From: Tetrastigma voinierianum
Taxonomy: Eukaryota > Streptophyta > Magnoliopsida > Vitales > Vitaceae
Direction of reading: 5' to 3'
Assembly (NCBI GenBank): GCA_016808115.1
Contig: JAEQBH010004123.1
Location: 1-64,000 of the forward strand
DNA length: 64,000 nt
Shown here: positions 32,863-45,400 of the stretch, one piece after another
Layout: each line of letters opens with the position of its first letter
How positions within the stretch are numbered: the first letter of the stretch is position 1
Notes under the pieces: generated by a model
The model's database searches: none
Told to the model about the DNA's origin: nothing
What the model saw: only the letters and a program-made list of their open reading frames with translations
Position numbers and translations under genes: made by a program

Positions 32863-34161
32863 TGTTGGATACATAAAGTGCAACATTTATATGGGGTTTT
32901 GTCCCAGGCTCATGTTTGTCTCATTTTGTGTAGAATAGGTGCTTTTGATAGTTTCTAGCGTTTTTATGAGTGTGCAGGTTTTTCGATTCCCGTGCACATT
33001 TTCATAGCGGTTTGGTTCCAGAGAACAAATGTAGATCATCGTTGTGGTCTGTGCATTTGTTGAGAGGTCCCGGGTAGTGCTCTGATGAAGAGGAAGCGAT
33101 TGCGGAGCGATGGTACGGTACGAATATAGTGTGGTACAATGCTGAGAGGCTGTGGAGTACCGAGTGCGCACCAGTGCCGTACCACATGACAGTGCTAGTA
33201 CGATATACGTCTGCGAACTTGAGCGAATTTGATGTTGGTGCAAGGGCATGTCGTCTTTACGACCACGCCGAGATCACTGTGAGGATTGTATTTAAGCCCA
33301 CTTTAAGGCGGAGAGTTAAGGATCAGTTCTAGGGTTTGGTTTGAACGGTTGGGTGTTTTCTCATAATTTGCTAGGAGTTCATAAATTAGAGTGCCAATTT
33401 TCTCGATTACGAGTTTTTAATCACTTGTAATGTTCGGTTGGTTCCTCTTGGTATTCTTTACGGGTTATGTGTTTGATATCCCAACCTTGCAATTGAAGTG
33501 TTATTTCTCAAGTACATTTACTATTAGTGTTTTACTAATCATGAATCGACTCTCAGTTTAATGAGTTCTAAACCTCCATGATAGGGTTACTGGTGAAACT
33601 CACCTCCTTCAAGGTAACAACCCTCAATTCCTCTTTATTGCTTCAATGGATTACATCACGATGCTAAACACTTGCGAAAAATCTTCAAAACCTTGGATTT
33701 AGCCTTCTTGACAACGTGTGGGCGAGAGACTCTCGGGTGTGTGCTTGATCGCGAATGCAGACTAAGAGTCAAAATCGTACGAGACAAGTGTTTATTTCAA
33801 ATAATGGTTCTCTGTCTTATAAAATCTTTTAATGTTATATCTTCAGTCGAGAGACAATTTCATCAATGGCTCTGAGATGAGATTGTGAGTAAGAGATGGG
33901 TATTACCTAGTCGTTGGTGAGCGAAACCTAAAGGATCCTATCATTTGCCCTTCTTGTTTTAAAATAGTTAAGTTGTCGGTTACTCGATCAATCGATCACA
34001 GCCTTTGATTTTACTTTGGCAGCACATTCATTGGATAGCAAACCTAAGGATCACCTAAAAACCACTCCTGTGGAAATGACTGTGGACTCCCACGGTAGTA
34101 TAACCCAGTGACATCGGTTCTAGCGGCAGGAATAATTTCAACATACGAAATAGATGAAGCA
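32863..34161 (+). repeat. Athila 5' LTR
   Basis: About 1.3 kb, aligned along its length with 45742-47058. It carries a cluster of GTAC/GGTACC-like words (33105-33215), and words such as GTTTGGTTCCAGAGAAC and CTTGACAACGTGTG that are shared with the right copy. Confidence 0.9.
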
Positions 34162-34176
34162 TTTTGCGCGTTCAGG

Positions 34177-34190
34177 TGGCGAAAGCCGTC
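34177..34190 (+). other. Probable Athila primer binding site
   Basis: TGGCGAAAGCCGTC resembles the TGGCGCCGTTGCC-type site of Athila elements, with changes after the fifth base. It lies 15 bases beyond the inferred LTR end, wider than normal. If the LTR actually ends at 34174 (GTTCA), the spacing is two bases. Confidence 0.5.
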
Positions 34191-34599
34191 TAGTTGATCG
34201 AGAGAGCTAGTGGTAATTTACGAGTGCATTGAATCTGAGTGCGTTCTCACCTTTTCTTTTTAATTTGTTTTAAGTAAATAATCTAAGTGGATGCTCTGTT
34301 TAGTTGGGGTAAGATTGGTGCATGTCGATTTAGACTCATAATGAAACAGCATGACTTGTATTATACCTCCAAGACATTATGAAGAATCCATAGTAAGACA
34401 TTTGTTCAAAGGGAACTCCTCAAATGGATTGTCTAAAATCGACCAAACTCTCTTTAACCTTGAATGCCATGGGTTGCAGTGACATAAAGACTCCATGAAC
34501 CTCCTGACAAGGAGATGGTGTTGCACCCTGAGTAACCAGGCGCGGGGAAATGTTGTTTGACAAAATCAATATCGGGCTCCCCCTACCCCTTTACCTAAC

Positions 34600-35642
34600 G
34601 TGGAAAGAACCCTCCGAGAGATTCTGCAGCCTCAAGAACCACAACAAATTCATGTATTCGCCTACGAAGAGGCTAATAATTCCTTATGAAGTGGGAGTGT
34701 TCGCCTTCTCACACAGTGTATCAAAGTCGATTTTGAAGAACCCCTACTCATTCGCTGAGAGATTTTGAGGATGTTTGTAGTGCTTTCCTTTCTACAGGAT
34801 CGCCCCTCCATATAATTTGTATGGTTTTATTCCCATTCTCTCTGAAGGAAAAGGCAAAAATATGGTTTCACTTGCTTACACCCAATTCAATTTTTACTTG
34901 GGAAGACATGCGAAATGAATTCCTGAATAAATTCTTCCCTCCCGTACGTACTAATGCACTCATGCGAGCAATCCAAAACTTTTCTGAAAAACTGGGTGAA
35001 CCTTTTGCTGTTGCATGGGAAAGATATAAGGACCTCCTCCATGCTCTCCCTCATCATGGTTTGGATGTTGGGCAAATTTGTGCGTATTTTCACCAAGGAT
35101 TGTCCTTGAATAACAAACAATATATCCAAATGATGTGTGCGGGGGAGTTCTATGAGAAAAGTTCTAGGGAGGCAGTTCAATTTTTCGATACAATAGCAGA
35201 AAATGCTCGAACTTGGGAGACTAATACCTCCTTAGATACCGCTAAAGTGCATAGTACACCTATAGGGGGAGGAATCCATCACTTAAGAGAGAATGATGAC
35301 CTGCAAGCGAAAATAGCCAACTTAACTGGAAAGTTGGAGGCCATAGAATTGAAAAGGGTGAATGAGATAACTGTTGTACCTCAGGTACCTTCAGTGCCTA
35401 TGGGATCTAGAGTGGAGGAGCCATGCATCATTTGCGATATTTACTCACTGACCTATCTTCTTACTAACCTTCCTCAGTCAAAAGCAATCCAAATAGAGCA
35501 AGCTAATGCTCTCCCAATTGCAAGGAAGCCCTTCAATTCTCCATACGAGGAAACTTATAATCCAGGTTGGGGTAAGCACCCCAATTTTAGTTGGAAGAAT
35601 GAGGGAGGCCAAAACCATTTTCCAAACAACAGAAGAGGCTAA
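34600..35642 (+). pseudogene. Athila gag
   Basis: A 273-codon open frame at 34821-35642 carries the retrotransposon gag domain. It starts at FPFSLKEKAKIWFHLL, then WEDMRNEFLNKFFPPVRT, then ISLNNKQ-like spacing and GGxxHxLRENDDLQAKIANL. The upstream start region (about 34600-34690, RTLREIL then QIHVFAYEEA) is in broken frames, so the true N-terminus is lost. The Cys/His box is degenerate: EEPCIICDIY keeps a C-x2-C but the His and third Cys that should follow are not in place. Gag would form the particle shell. Confidence 0.88.
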
Positions 35643-36081
35643 AAACTTCCCAAGCGGGCTTTTCAAATCGAGCCTGGATTTCAAAATCAAAGTCTGGATT
35701 TCCTGTGAACCCTAACCACGGTTTGCACCCCTCGTCTCAAGGGAATTCAAACCTGACGCCTGACCTCCACATAAGAGAAGTTTGGAGGACATTTGTGACA
35801 CCGGTTGTCCGGGCTCAATGATCACGACCCAGAATTTTTGAGACCTTGAATGATGCTTGAGATCCTAAATCACTAAGCCTCTTCTATGGAAATTTCCAGC
35901 AAGAAAAGGGAAAACTCCACTTTTCAAACCATCAAATCCCAAAGGTCAAAATAGTGTTGGAGTCTCGAGGTCAACTGTTTACTGAACATTACAAGAGTAT
36001 CGCGCTCACTTGAAGTGGAAAAGTAATTGACAAAACCATTCAGCCCAAGGAAACAATACAAGATGTGCAAAATGAACCACT

Positions 36082-36333
36082 ATGGATGATGAGGTGTCTA
36101 ACAAGCCTCATGTTCCTAGAGCAGATGTTGTTGATGTCGAGCCAAAAAAAGACAAGGCCTCCCATGTCCCTCTTGCTCCATACCCTCATAGGTTAAAAGC
36201 CCCCAAGAAAGTGAACAATCGCTCTGAAATCTATGAGTTGTTCAAACAGGTTAAGTTAAACATCCCTTTATTGGATGCCATTAAACCGGAAATCCGTCAT
36301 ATGCGAGTTTTAGAAAGACTTGTGCCTTTGTAA
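36082..36333 (+). pseudogene. Athila gag-pol linker
   Basis: An 83-codon frame contains PYPHRLKAPKKVNNRSEIYE followed by KLNIPLLDAI, equivalent to the conserved linker before the protease in Athila polyproteins (PFPxRL..., then K-x-L-x-INIP). Frames are broken on both sides. It sits 100 bp before the solo LTR insertion. Confidence 0.7.
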
Positions 36334-36437
36334 AAAACTAGGTATCCTTGATTCCATTCATGGTAGACAATCCACCTCCTTGATCAGGAACAATTTTCCC
36401 CCAAAATACAAAGACCCGAAGGGGCTTTATGCTTGCT

Positions 36438-38989
36438 TGAAAATACCTAGAATTTCATAATAAAGTATTATATATTAAATTGTAAATTTAGCCATCTTGA
36501 GTATTTGAGAATTGTTAAATGAAAATTGAATAAATGATTATATGGCTAAAAGCCAAAGGCAAATATTGTATGCTAAATGAAAATTTATTTAACCCGGAAA
36601 TTTACCCAAGTGAAAAATGGAAAAATACGGAATTTGTAAAATGAGGACCTAAGGGTCAAATGATAGCTTAAATGCTAATGTGAAATAAATGATAGATGAT
36701 AAGGAAAGTGAAATAAGGAGTTAGAACGCCAAAAAAAAAATGGAAATTGGATTTATTGAGTGGCCAAACAAGGCCTTATGAAGGTCGTGACTTAAGACAA
36801 AAAAATGAAAATGAGAGAATAGGGTGGAAGGCCAGGCATGGCGCACACTTAAGTGGGATTTTAAAAGACCAAAAGTGGTCTTTGGGAGCTCACTTTTTGA
36901 GCCAACCCGTTTTTGAGAGAAGGAGAGGAGAAAAGGAGGAGAAAAGCTAGGGTTTGCAAGGAGGAGTGGCTTTGGTTGGGTTTGCTTCCCATTTCTTCCT
37001 CCTAAGGGATCAAGCAACCTACAAGAGATGATTGGAAGAGGTAAGGTAAGAAAAATAAACCCTAACTTCATCCTATTTGATTTGGATTATGGGGAAAAGC
37101 ACTAACTTGAGAGAAAAGGGTTTTCATTGATTCTAAACCACCTTTGTAGGTTGTTTTGGGTGGATTCCATGGTGGATTTTTGATATGGGACGAATTGGAG
37201 GTTTGTGGAAGAAAAATGGATGAAAAATGCAAAAATCCAACATTTTCTAGGCAAAATCGCGTATTGGTACCGGTACCAAAAAGTGAATGCAGAGTACCCA
37301 TGAGAAGCGATGGGCAAGTGAATGCAGGTACCACTCAAAGCTAATCTTAGGTACCCAGCTGATGAGAAGCTAGTACGATGCAGTCAAAGTTAATCTTGAC
37401 CTGCCCTTCCTTGATACTGTTTTGCATATTTTTGCACCGTTAAGCTTTGTATTCGTATACTAATTGGTTAGGGACCCTAAGAAACGATTAATGGGGGTTC
37501 AAATAAGAATGAGACTAAGTGAAAAATGTATTGTACCTCGCAGCCTCGGCGAAGCGTCGTTTAGTATGATTAATTGTTTATCCACTAAGAGTGGCGTGAT
37601 TGTTATTGACTAGGGACGGGTGATGATCGCCTAACCTATGACCGAGCTCGAAGAGAAGGAAACTAGATCTGATAGCTTCGGTTTGTTCTCTGACTCTATT
37701 CTTATTTCAAGTATTTTGGTAGTTTACCAAGTAACTATGAAATGAGTACATGAATGAGTATATGAAATGAGTACGTGAATGAGTATATGAAATAAGTACA
37801 TAGATTGAGTATATCTTAGAAAGATATCTGAGTGATATGGAATGAATGTGATATTGAAAATCGAAGGAATGTGAATGATCATCCCGAATTACAAATGGTC
37901 AGTCAATTCACGACATTTTGAATTGAATGATATATCAGAATGAACCGCTAGCAGGATGCACAATGCGGCATCCGTCCGCGAAGACACCACGAAATTGTCC
38001 AATGTCACTTGATGGGATGCACAAATGGCGCGTATCGATCGATGAAATTATGTTGTTAAAGTATTCGCTGGCGGATGTACCAATGGCATCCATCGCGTTG
38101 ACAGTGTGTAGTAACGGAGACGATTGGCAGTTGGTGTGATGGAGACAGGTGTTAAATGTGATACATTACGAATGATAATAAAAATTCATCAGTAGGAATC
38201 AAATCGAAATGTAATTTGAATAAAGTCAAAGTGAAATAACCAACATTGGCCAGTGTAAATAGGATTTTATGGATACGCTTAAATCTCACTAAATTGGTGT
38301 GAATTGAATTGATGCCTTGAAAATTGCCGCATGTTGAAATATGATAAATGAATTGTAAAATGAAAGCATGTGAAATGATAGCATAGTATATGTTGATATA
38401 ATAGGTATGGTTTAATGTTAAATGCATGCCAAGTTAAATTGAATATTGAAATAGAACTGTATAGAACCACTAAGCATGAAAATGCTTAGTGTATAGTTTT
38501 TATCTATGCGCAGGTTTCGAGTAGTCAGGAAGGAAGACAAGATTGTGAAGCGCAGAGTCATAAAGAAAATTGTGGCGTATAAGTACATACCATGCCATGC
38601 ATATCATTTCCTTTTTGAACATGGAATACGTTGTGAACAAATAGTTGAACTCTAAAGAAATGTTTTAACTTGTATACTCATTTTAAAGAAGGGCATAGAA
38701 TGTCTTCCATAGTGCATTTGATAAATGTAAATGTTTGTGGGCTACAATTTAGAATCGCCCATGAATCGAAAACCTAAAGAGAAATAACAGAAAATATTTT
38801 GATAAGATAATTAAGCGTCGAATGTAGGGCTCCGGTTCGGATCATATACAAAATTAAGTCGGGGATTCGAATTAGTGACACTTTTGAAAAGAAAACAAAT
38901 AAAATGTAAACAAAAGATAAGCGAGCGTCCCTCGGGTTTCGGTTTAAGTTAGCCGTCGAATTAGGCCCAGGGCATCAGAGGTCGCTACA
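36438..38989 (+). mobile_element. Solo LTR inserted in the Athila protease, about 2.55 kb
   Basis: Starts TGAAAATACCTAG and ends GAGGTCGCTACA. Flanks are TTGCT (36433-36437) and AAGCT (38990-38994), three of five identical, as expected of a decayed 5-bp duplication. Removing it with one flank makes the protease frame continuous across the joint. The interior shares the ACTAAGCAT...ATGCTTAGT hairpin (38470-38489) with the minus-strand chromoviral LTRs at 47094, 52429 and 59098, so it belongs to a related LTR family. It includes a GGTACC cluster at 37264-37366. Confidence 0.8.
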
Positions 38990-38993
38990 AAGC

Positions 38994-39655
38994 TTTACTA
39001 TTTCCATAGTGGTAGGGAATTCGAAATTAGGACATGCTCTAGTGGACTTGGGAATGAGTGTTAACTTGTTGCCATACTCGGTATATGTTGAGCTAGGGTT
39101 AGGAGAGTTAGAACCGACTAATATCACCCTCTAGCTAGCTGACCGTAGTGTGAAAATTCCTAGAGGGATAATGAAGGATGTATTGGTGCAAGTAGACAAG
39201 TTCTACTTTCTTGTGGACTTTGTTGTTCTTGACACTCAACTTGTGGTGAATCAAAGGGACTCGGTTCCTAGTGATTCTTGGTAAGCCATTCTTGGCCCTT
39301 CCTTCAATGCCACATCCATACCTTTGTAGGGGAGGACTAATGACATCAGTAACATGACTGTTAATTTGAATATCTTCAATGTTATCAGGGAGATAGGGGA
39401 TGATGAGGACGTTTGTGAGGTAAATATGATAGACTCTGTTATGCAGAACTATGTAGATCATGTTTCATACGATGATCCTCTCAAGTCTTGTCTAGTAAGC
39501 TCAAGTTGTGTTGAGGAGGTAACCACATCTGAATTGGAGTTTCTGCACTCCATAATTGAGCACAGCGAGGTACTGGAAGCAAATGGGTGGGCACCCAGAT
39601 TTGAGAAATTGCCACCAATTGAGAGTGTTACCTTTGAAAGAGAAACCTAAGCCGA
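38994..39655 (+). pseudogene. Athila aspartic protease
   Basis: The frame after the solo LTR reads FTISIVVGN and then VDLGMSVNLLPYSVY, the D-x-G motif of the retropepsin with its usual Athila neighbour L-L-P-Y; the catalytic Asp is codon 39045-39047. Later text includes SVKIPRGI and DVLVQVDKFYFLVDF, the characteristic strand following the active site. Stops at about 39132 and 39281, plus frameshifts, break it. The enzyme would cleave the polyprotein. Confidence 0.85.
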
Positions 39656-40640
39656 GTTGAAACCCTACCATTGCATCTCAAATATGCATTCCTAGGGGTA
39701 GAATAAACTTTCCTGGTAATCATATCTTCCTCTTTAGAGTCAGATCAAGAGAATAAACTTTTGGAGATATTGAGAACCCACAAAACCGCCATAGGATGAA
39801 CAATTGCAGATATTAAGGGAATCAACCCTTGGTTGCACACACAGGATTCACTTGGAAGAGAGGATGTCAAACCTTCTATACAACCACGTGGCAATGAACC
39901 CGATCTGAAAGAAGTGGTCGAAGAGGTCTTAAAGCTAGCTGGACGTAGGTGTTATTTGCAATTGTAGATGGCAAGTGGGTCGATCGACCAAGTAGTTCCT
40001 AGAAATATTACAGGGTCCTTGTGGTAGCAAATGAACACAATGAGCTAATTCCTACTCGTGTCACCACATGTTGGAGGGTGTGCATAGACTGTAGGAAACT
40101 CGATGCGGGCAGGAAGGGTGTTTCTCACCTTTTGTGGATCAAATGGAGAGGGTTACGGGGCATGAATTTTATTGTTTTCTGGGGCCCGTACTCGAGTACA
40201 ATCAAGGCGAGATAGCCTTAGAAGACGAAAAAACCACGTTCTTGTCCTTTTGGAACATTTGCCTTTAGGAAAATGCCCTTACGATATATCTTGGGAACCT
40301 TCCGTACGGTGCATGATTAAGGGATTTTTCGTTGATATGATAGAACACATTTGGGAGATTTTCATAGGGCCGATTTGTTTTGGAGGTGGGGATGCTGGAG
40401 AATTTATGGAGAATCTTGGAAGGTGTTAGGAGAGAATTTAGTCTTTGAATTGGTAAGTGTCACTTCATGGTGACACAAGGGATTGATAACTAGGACATAG
40501 TGTCGAAAAGAATAGAAGGTGGATAAAGCCAAAGTTGAGGTTGATCTCCAACACCTACCTAAGTGTGTTAAGATATCACTTGATGATTCTTAGGTCATGC
40601 AGGATTTTATAGGAGATTCATAAGAGATTTCAGTGCCATA
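39656..40640 (+). pseudogene. Athila reverse transcriptase
   Basis: Pieces in several frames follow the family order. At about 39985-40090 there is the beginning of the RT domain, with VPRNITG, NELIPTRV, then WRVCIDCRKLDA (the usual R-V-C-I-D-Y-R-K-L-N block). At about 40230-40330 comes the KTTFLCPF.../PFG-like block, and at 40335-40370 a degenerate VDMIEH..WEIFIG block where the palm F-x-D-D motif should be; the two Asp are not intact. It is the most damaged of the pol domains. Confidence 0.78.
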
Positions 40641-41100
40641 GCCCGTCCTTTATGCAATTTGCTTGCCAAGGACGTCACCTTTGCATGGTCACAGGCTTGT
40701 GAGGGAGCCTTTGATAAATTGAAAACTATGTTAGTGTCCCCTCTTATCATACGATCTCCTAATTGGGAACTCCCTTTTGAGATCATGTGTGACGCTGGTG
40801 ATTATGCCATAGGGGCTATTTTGGGGCAAAGGGAAGATAAAAAAGCTTTTATGATCTACTATGCCAACAAGACTTTAGATTCCGCTCAGTGATTACACGA
40901 CTACAAGGAAAGAGTTCTTAGGCATCGTCTTTGCCTAGAAAAGTTCAGGTCATACATTATAGGGTCTCCTGTAACCATTTCACGAGATCATGCATTATTT
41001 AGTACTTACTCTCTAAGCGGGATACTAAACCGTTTGACTAGGTGGATCTACTGCATCCAAGAATTTAACTGACTATTAAGGATAAGAAGGAGTTGAGAAT
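40641..41100 (+). pseudogene. Athila RNase H
   Basis: A 77-codon frame (40659-40892) reads FAWSQACEGAFDKLKTML, then ELPFEIMCDAGDYAIGAI and LGQREDKKAFMIYYANKTLD. This is the start of the Ty3/gypsy RNase H with its first catalytic Asp (CDAG). A TGA stop follows at about 40890, and the equivalent of the second motif (AxKAF.. then ExE) is shifted out of frame. The RNA strand would be degraded by this domain during reverse transcription. Confidence 0.87.
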
Positions 41101-41119
41101 GTGATGCGACCTGTCTCGG

Positions 41120-42475
41120 TTAGTTAAACTGACCACTTTTGAAGGCCTACCCATATGCGACACTTTCCCTGATGAGCAACTTTTTGCTCTTATCCACTGC
41201 CCATGGTATGCGGATATAGTAAACTATCTAGTAGTGGGACAGATTCCGCTGATGGACCTCTCAACAAAAGAGGAAATTTTGGTGGACATAAAAATACTAC
41301 TTGATGATATACTTGTTTAAATGCATGGGACGATTGATGAGAAGGTGTGTATCCCGATAGTGATCAAATTGGGGTACTCACATACATACTCGAGCTTGTG
41401 AGGCATTCTCATGAAAAAGCGACGAGATGAAAATCTCTAGGCGATTTTATTCATTCCCACTCTTTTAAAAATTTGCTTTGATTTTTGCAAAACGTACTTT
41501 CGATTACTTATGATTAGGAGGGGTCACAAAAAGGAACATGATACCTCTTACTCCTATTTTAATCACATTGAGATGTTGATTCTTTAGGGTTTAGACTATG
41601 GGGCCTTTTCCCTCCTCTTGTGGGTACCTTTACATTTATTGTGGAGTTGATTATGTTTAAGTGGGTGGGAGGCCATTCCAACGAGCGAATGACCCTGAGT
41701 TGTTTTGAAATTTTGAAAGAACATATTTTTTCTGCTTTGGGTGCCTTGTGCAATCGTAGTGATGGTGGGCTCCATTTTGTAATGACCCTTTTTGAATTTG
41801 TTGAAAAAGTATGGAGTCACCCATAAAGTTTCAACGGCACACCAACCACAAACCAATGGTCGAAATTTGAATTAGCGATACAGGGAGATCAAACATATTT
41901 TGGAAAACGGTCGCCCGACTCCTTGAGTTGGTCGCCGGCCTTCAATCGATGCTCTTTAGACACCGTCTTGCTTTAAGACTATTCTTGGTATGTCTCATAT
42001 TGGGCATTTGGTTGTAGCAAGGCATCATCTAGTAGTGGAAATGGAACACAGGGCATATTGGGCCATTAAAACTCTTAATTTTGATTTGGCTCAGGCAGGT
42101 AAACAGAGACTGCTGCAGATGAACGAGCTTGATGAATTGGCGTGAATCGTATGAGAGCTCACGAATCTACAAAGAGAGGCTCAAGCTATTCCATGACAAG
42201 AACATTGTAAGGAAGACCTTTGAACCTCACCAAGGTATTGTTGTACGACTCTCGTTTGCACATTTGCTCAGGTAAACTCCATTTCTAGGTGGGTAGCGCT
42301 CATGTCAAGATTAGTTTACCCATATGGCGCGATGGAGATTGAGAATCACGGAAAATGAGGAAAATCTTTAAAGTCGATAGCCGGCGCTTAAAGCCGCTCT
42401 TGAGAACTTAGATCGCCAGGAGAGTAGTGAGGAATTGGTAGATCCGCTCTACCGGGATGTTCCTTCAGCGTAATC
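41120..42475 (+). pseudogene. Athila integrase
   Basis: The H2C2-side region lies around 41130-41420, in broken frames. Core remnants are at 41620-41900: the first half reads KWVGGHSNERMTLSCFEILK, then a shifted part including HIFSALGALCNRSDGG where the family has the second Asp and G-S-H-F. The end is clearer: about 41990-42100 has VEMEHRAYWAIKTLNFDLAQ, and 42300-42390 has VYPYGAMEIEN and RRLKPLL, the C-terminal module of Athila integrases. No complete D,D-35-E set survives. Confidence 0.82.
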
Positions 42476-45400
42476 TCTATCCTACTTCTTTAGTATATAG
42501 TTTTTCTTTTCCTTTCTTGCATTTATTTACGCTTTATTCATTTAGTCTGCCTTTATCAAACACAAAAAAAAAAAAAAAACCAACAAAAGCAAAATAAAAA
42601 TATAATTTTTTTTTTTTGGAAGACCCACCATACGTCCCGTATTTTTAGCCCTCTCTTATAGTCTGTTTAGATTGTCTCGTCGTGCATTGAGGGCAAATAC
42701 TATTCAGAAGGGTGGGCATACACTGGTTAGACCATTTTTAGTGCATCTTGTTGGTTTAATTCAATGTTCTTAGGGGATTAAGTGCATGCAAAATTTTCGA
42801 TTTTCGGCTCTTTTAGGTATGGTACTTGACTTGTGATGTATCTGTTAGCGTGACCTTATGTATGCTATATGACCTCTTGCACATACACAATAACGGGCTT
42901 GCACAAAACTTTTTCATATTTGGGACCATCTTGATCTGATTCTTTTCTATTCTCAGTCGATCTTGCTGGTATCACTCTCATTCATACACTCCACAAGTCA
43001 TTGATTTCTACTAGCTCATTTTTGCTTGCTATTAGCCGGCTTGTGCATTGTTTTAGCATTCCTTGTCAACTACATGCATCTTATTCTCTGAGGAACACCC
43101 ATACGTAGCTGAAAGATGATTTTAAGCCATAATTTCTCTGTTAAACTTCTAAATCATACTATGTCAACCCTTTGCACCCCTCTTGAGCCTTGAATTGCCA
43201 ATTCTGTTCGAACCCTAGGAATCTTGATCACGAGGAGTACGGCGGACTCTAAGGTAAGCGTGAAGGTGTCGAGAGAGTGTAATACGATTCGGCCAAACCT
43301 GAGTCGATTGGAGGGGTATGAGCGGGAAAGAAGCGAGCATCAGTGAAATCAAGATGTAAATTAAAATTTTGTAAGTGGTACCCGGTACCACTATAAATTG
43401 TCTTAGTACCAAGGTTGATAAAAAAAAAAAAAATCGCGTAACAAGGTGAGTAGGGACCACACTTATTGAATGCCGGTACCGGCCCAGGCAAACCCAGCCG
43501 ATTACACTTTTGATGCACCGGTACCACACTTCTTGTCTTAGAGTGCCTCCATCGTGAATGGGCCATTTGAAGGGTTTTTCTCCCAGGTACAGACCCTACA
43601 TATCTCTCCTCCCCAACTCCTATATAGAAAACCTAACCTGATTTCCCTCTCCCTTTAAAAAGCGAGCCACGGTGAAGCGTTCCCAGATTAATGTCATTGC
43701 TCCACGACCGGGCATCCACGAGTTCTTCACACGAGAGGCTGGAAATCTTAGACCCGTAGTGGTAAGTGCTCCTCATCTCCTTGACAGCAATCTGAATGAA
43801 TTTTCATTGTGTTAATATGGATTGTGTTAAGTGGCTTTGGTTGGTGGTTCTATGTTCTCGGTTGATTAGGGCATCGCAGTGAACGGTATGGGGAGAAAGT
43901 TTACGGCGATCACGGAAAGGGTGGTCGAATCTTTATTTGGAGATGGGTTGTTGGGAGACCGTTGTGTGTGTATGGGCTATTCTCGCTATATTAGCCATTT
44001 TGGCCATATCTATGAGGTGAAGAACATTGTGAGGAAAAGGCTCACTAGCTCTTGTGGAGCAAGCGGGTAAAAAAAAAAAAAAGAAAAACAAAAAGTAGAT
44101 GCTGTAAGAATTATAAAAAAGGAAAGAAGCGGAAAGGTTCCTCATCGAGAGAGTGAGGAGAAAGTGAGAGCCGAATGAAGAAAATTGAGGCTATGTTCTT
44201 TGAGATCATCGAATCGGAGCGAGAAAATTAGGTCGATCAATTGAAGGCGGGTTTCCTTTGTGAGCGAGGAATGAGAATTGAAATGTTTTTGTTCACTCAC
44301 TCCATTCGTGTCATTATTTAGGATCAAAATCTGCAATTTTTCGGTGAGGAGGTAAAAGGCTATTTGCAGGCCGTTGTCGAAATTCACTCCCAAATTGAGA
44401 AGATGATGTGCTGTTTCTGTTGGAGACTACAATTTGGGAAAGCGGAGTTAATGGTCGTACGACTTGATCACTAGTCATTGAATTATATCCGCCACCTTAC
44501 ACATGGCCGGCCTTGCACTCAGAATATTGGGTTTGATGCTAGTACGTTTGCAAATACCGTAATACTTTTGACTCGGTGCCCATGGGGGGCTTTGTGCGCA
44601 AGGAGTTCATCTCGGGGAAATTAAAGCCTGTGTATACATTGATGAATAAGGTCATTCCTGTATGATTGGGTAGGAAGGGGAGTTCCAAACGAAGGAAGAA
44701 ATCCGGTTTGCGTATGAGATGTGGCGCAAAATTGTGACTGTCATTTATGAGGGTATTATGGTGTATTATGAGGGACTTCGAGGTCCTTTGACAACGAGGC
44801 ACATCCGCACCCAGGCCACGTTTTAAGAGCACGGTGGAAGGCTGTTGGGATGGGAGGGCATTCAGTGAAAGGATTCTTCAGGTTGGGACCCATCACAAAC
44901 AAGGCAGAAGCAAAAAAGTCAGCTTCCTGAAGCCTCGGTCATTTTAGTAAATTTATTTCTGAGGGCTTCATCGTTGTTAGCTCTTGGTAGATGAGTACAT
45001 CCCATAAGAAGATCGACGTAGAATCAAGGATGGTTCAAATCCATCATAGGGAAGCATAAGCATTTGGATCGACGACTCTCCGGGCGAGAGTCACATCCTC
45101 ACGAGGAGAACCGTGATTGTAGATGATCTTCCTCCTGACTTGGAAGGGAATTCTGAAGAGTTGGATGACTGTGTAGATGAAGATGCATTGTCCTCGACTC
45201 AAGAGGAGGAGGACGTAGAGTAGTAGCATTTTGGGTTAGAATAGGGTGGTGTTGGCAATTGGATGGGAACCTGCTCGGCCATGTCATACCAACACCCATT
45301 TTGTTTCTGTAAACCCTATTTGTGTAGCCCATGGTCATTACAAGCTTGAAAGACCTTTTTTATTTTAGTTACGTAGGATGTTCCTCTTTGACTTCTATGC

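Noticed and set aside
43879..44070. Athila env gene
   Set aside because: The short frame has no signal peptide plus transmembrane pair and no continuity with neighbours, so only an env-position spacer is claimed.
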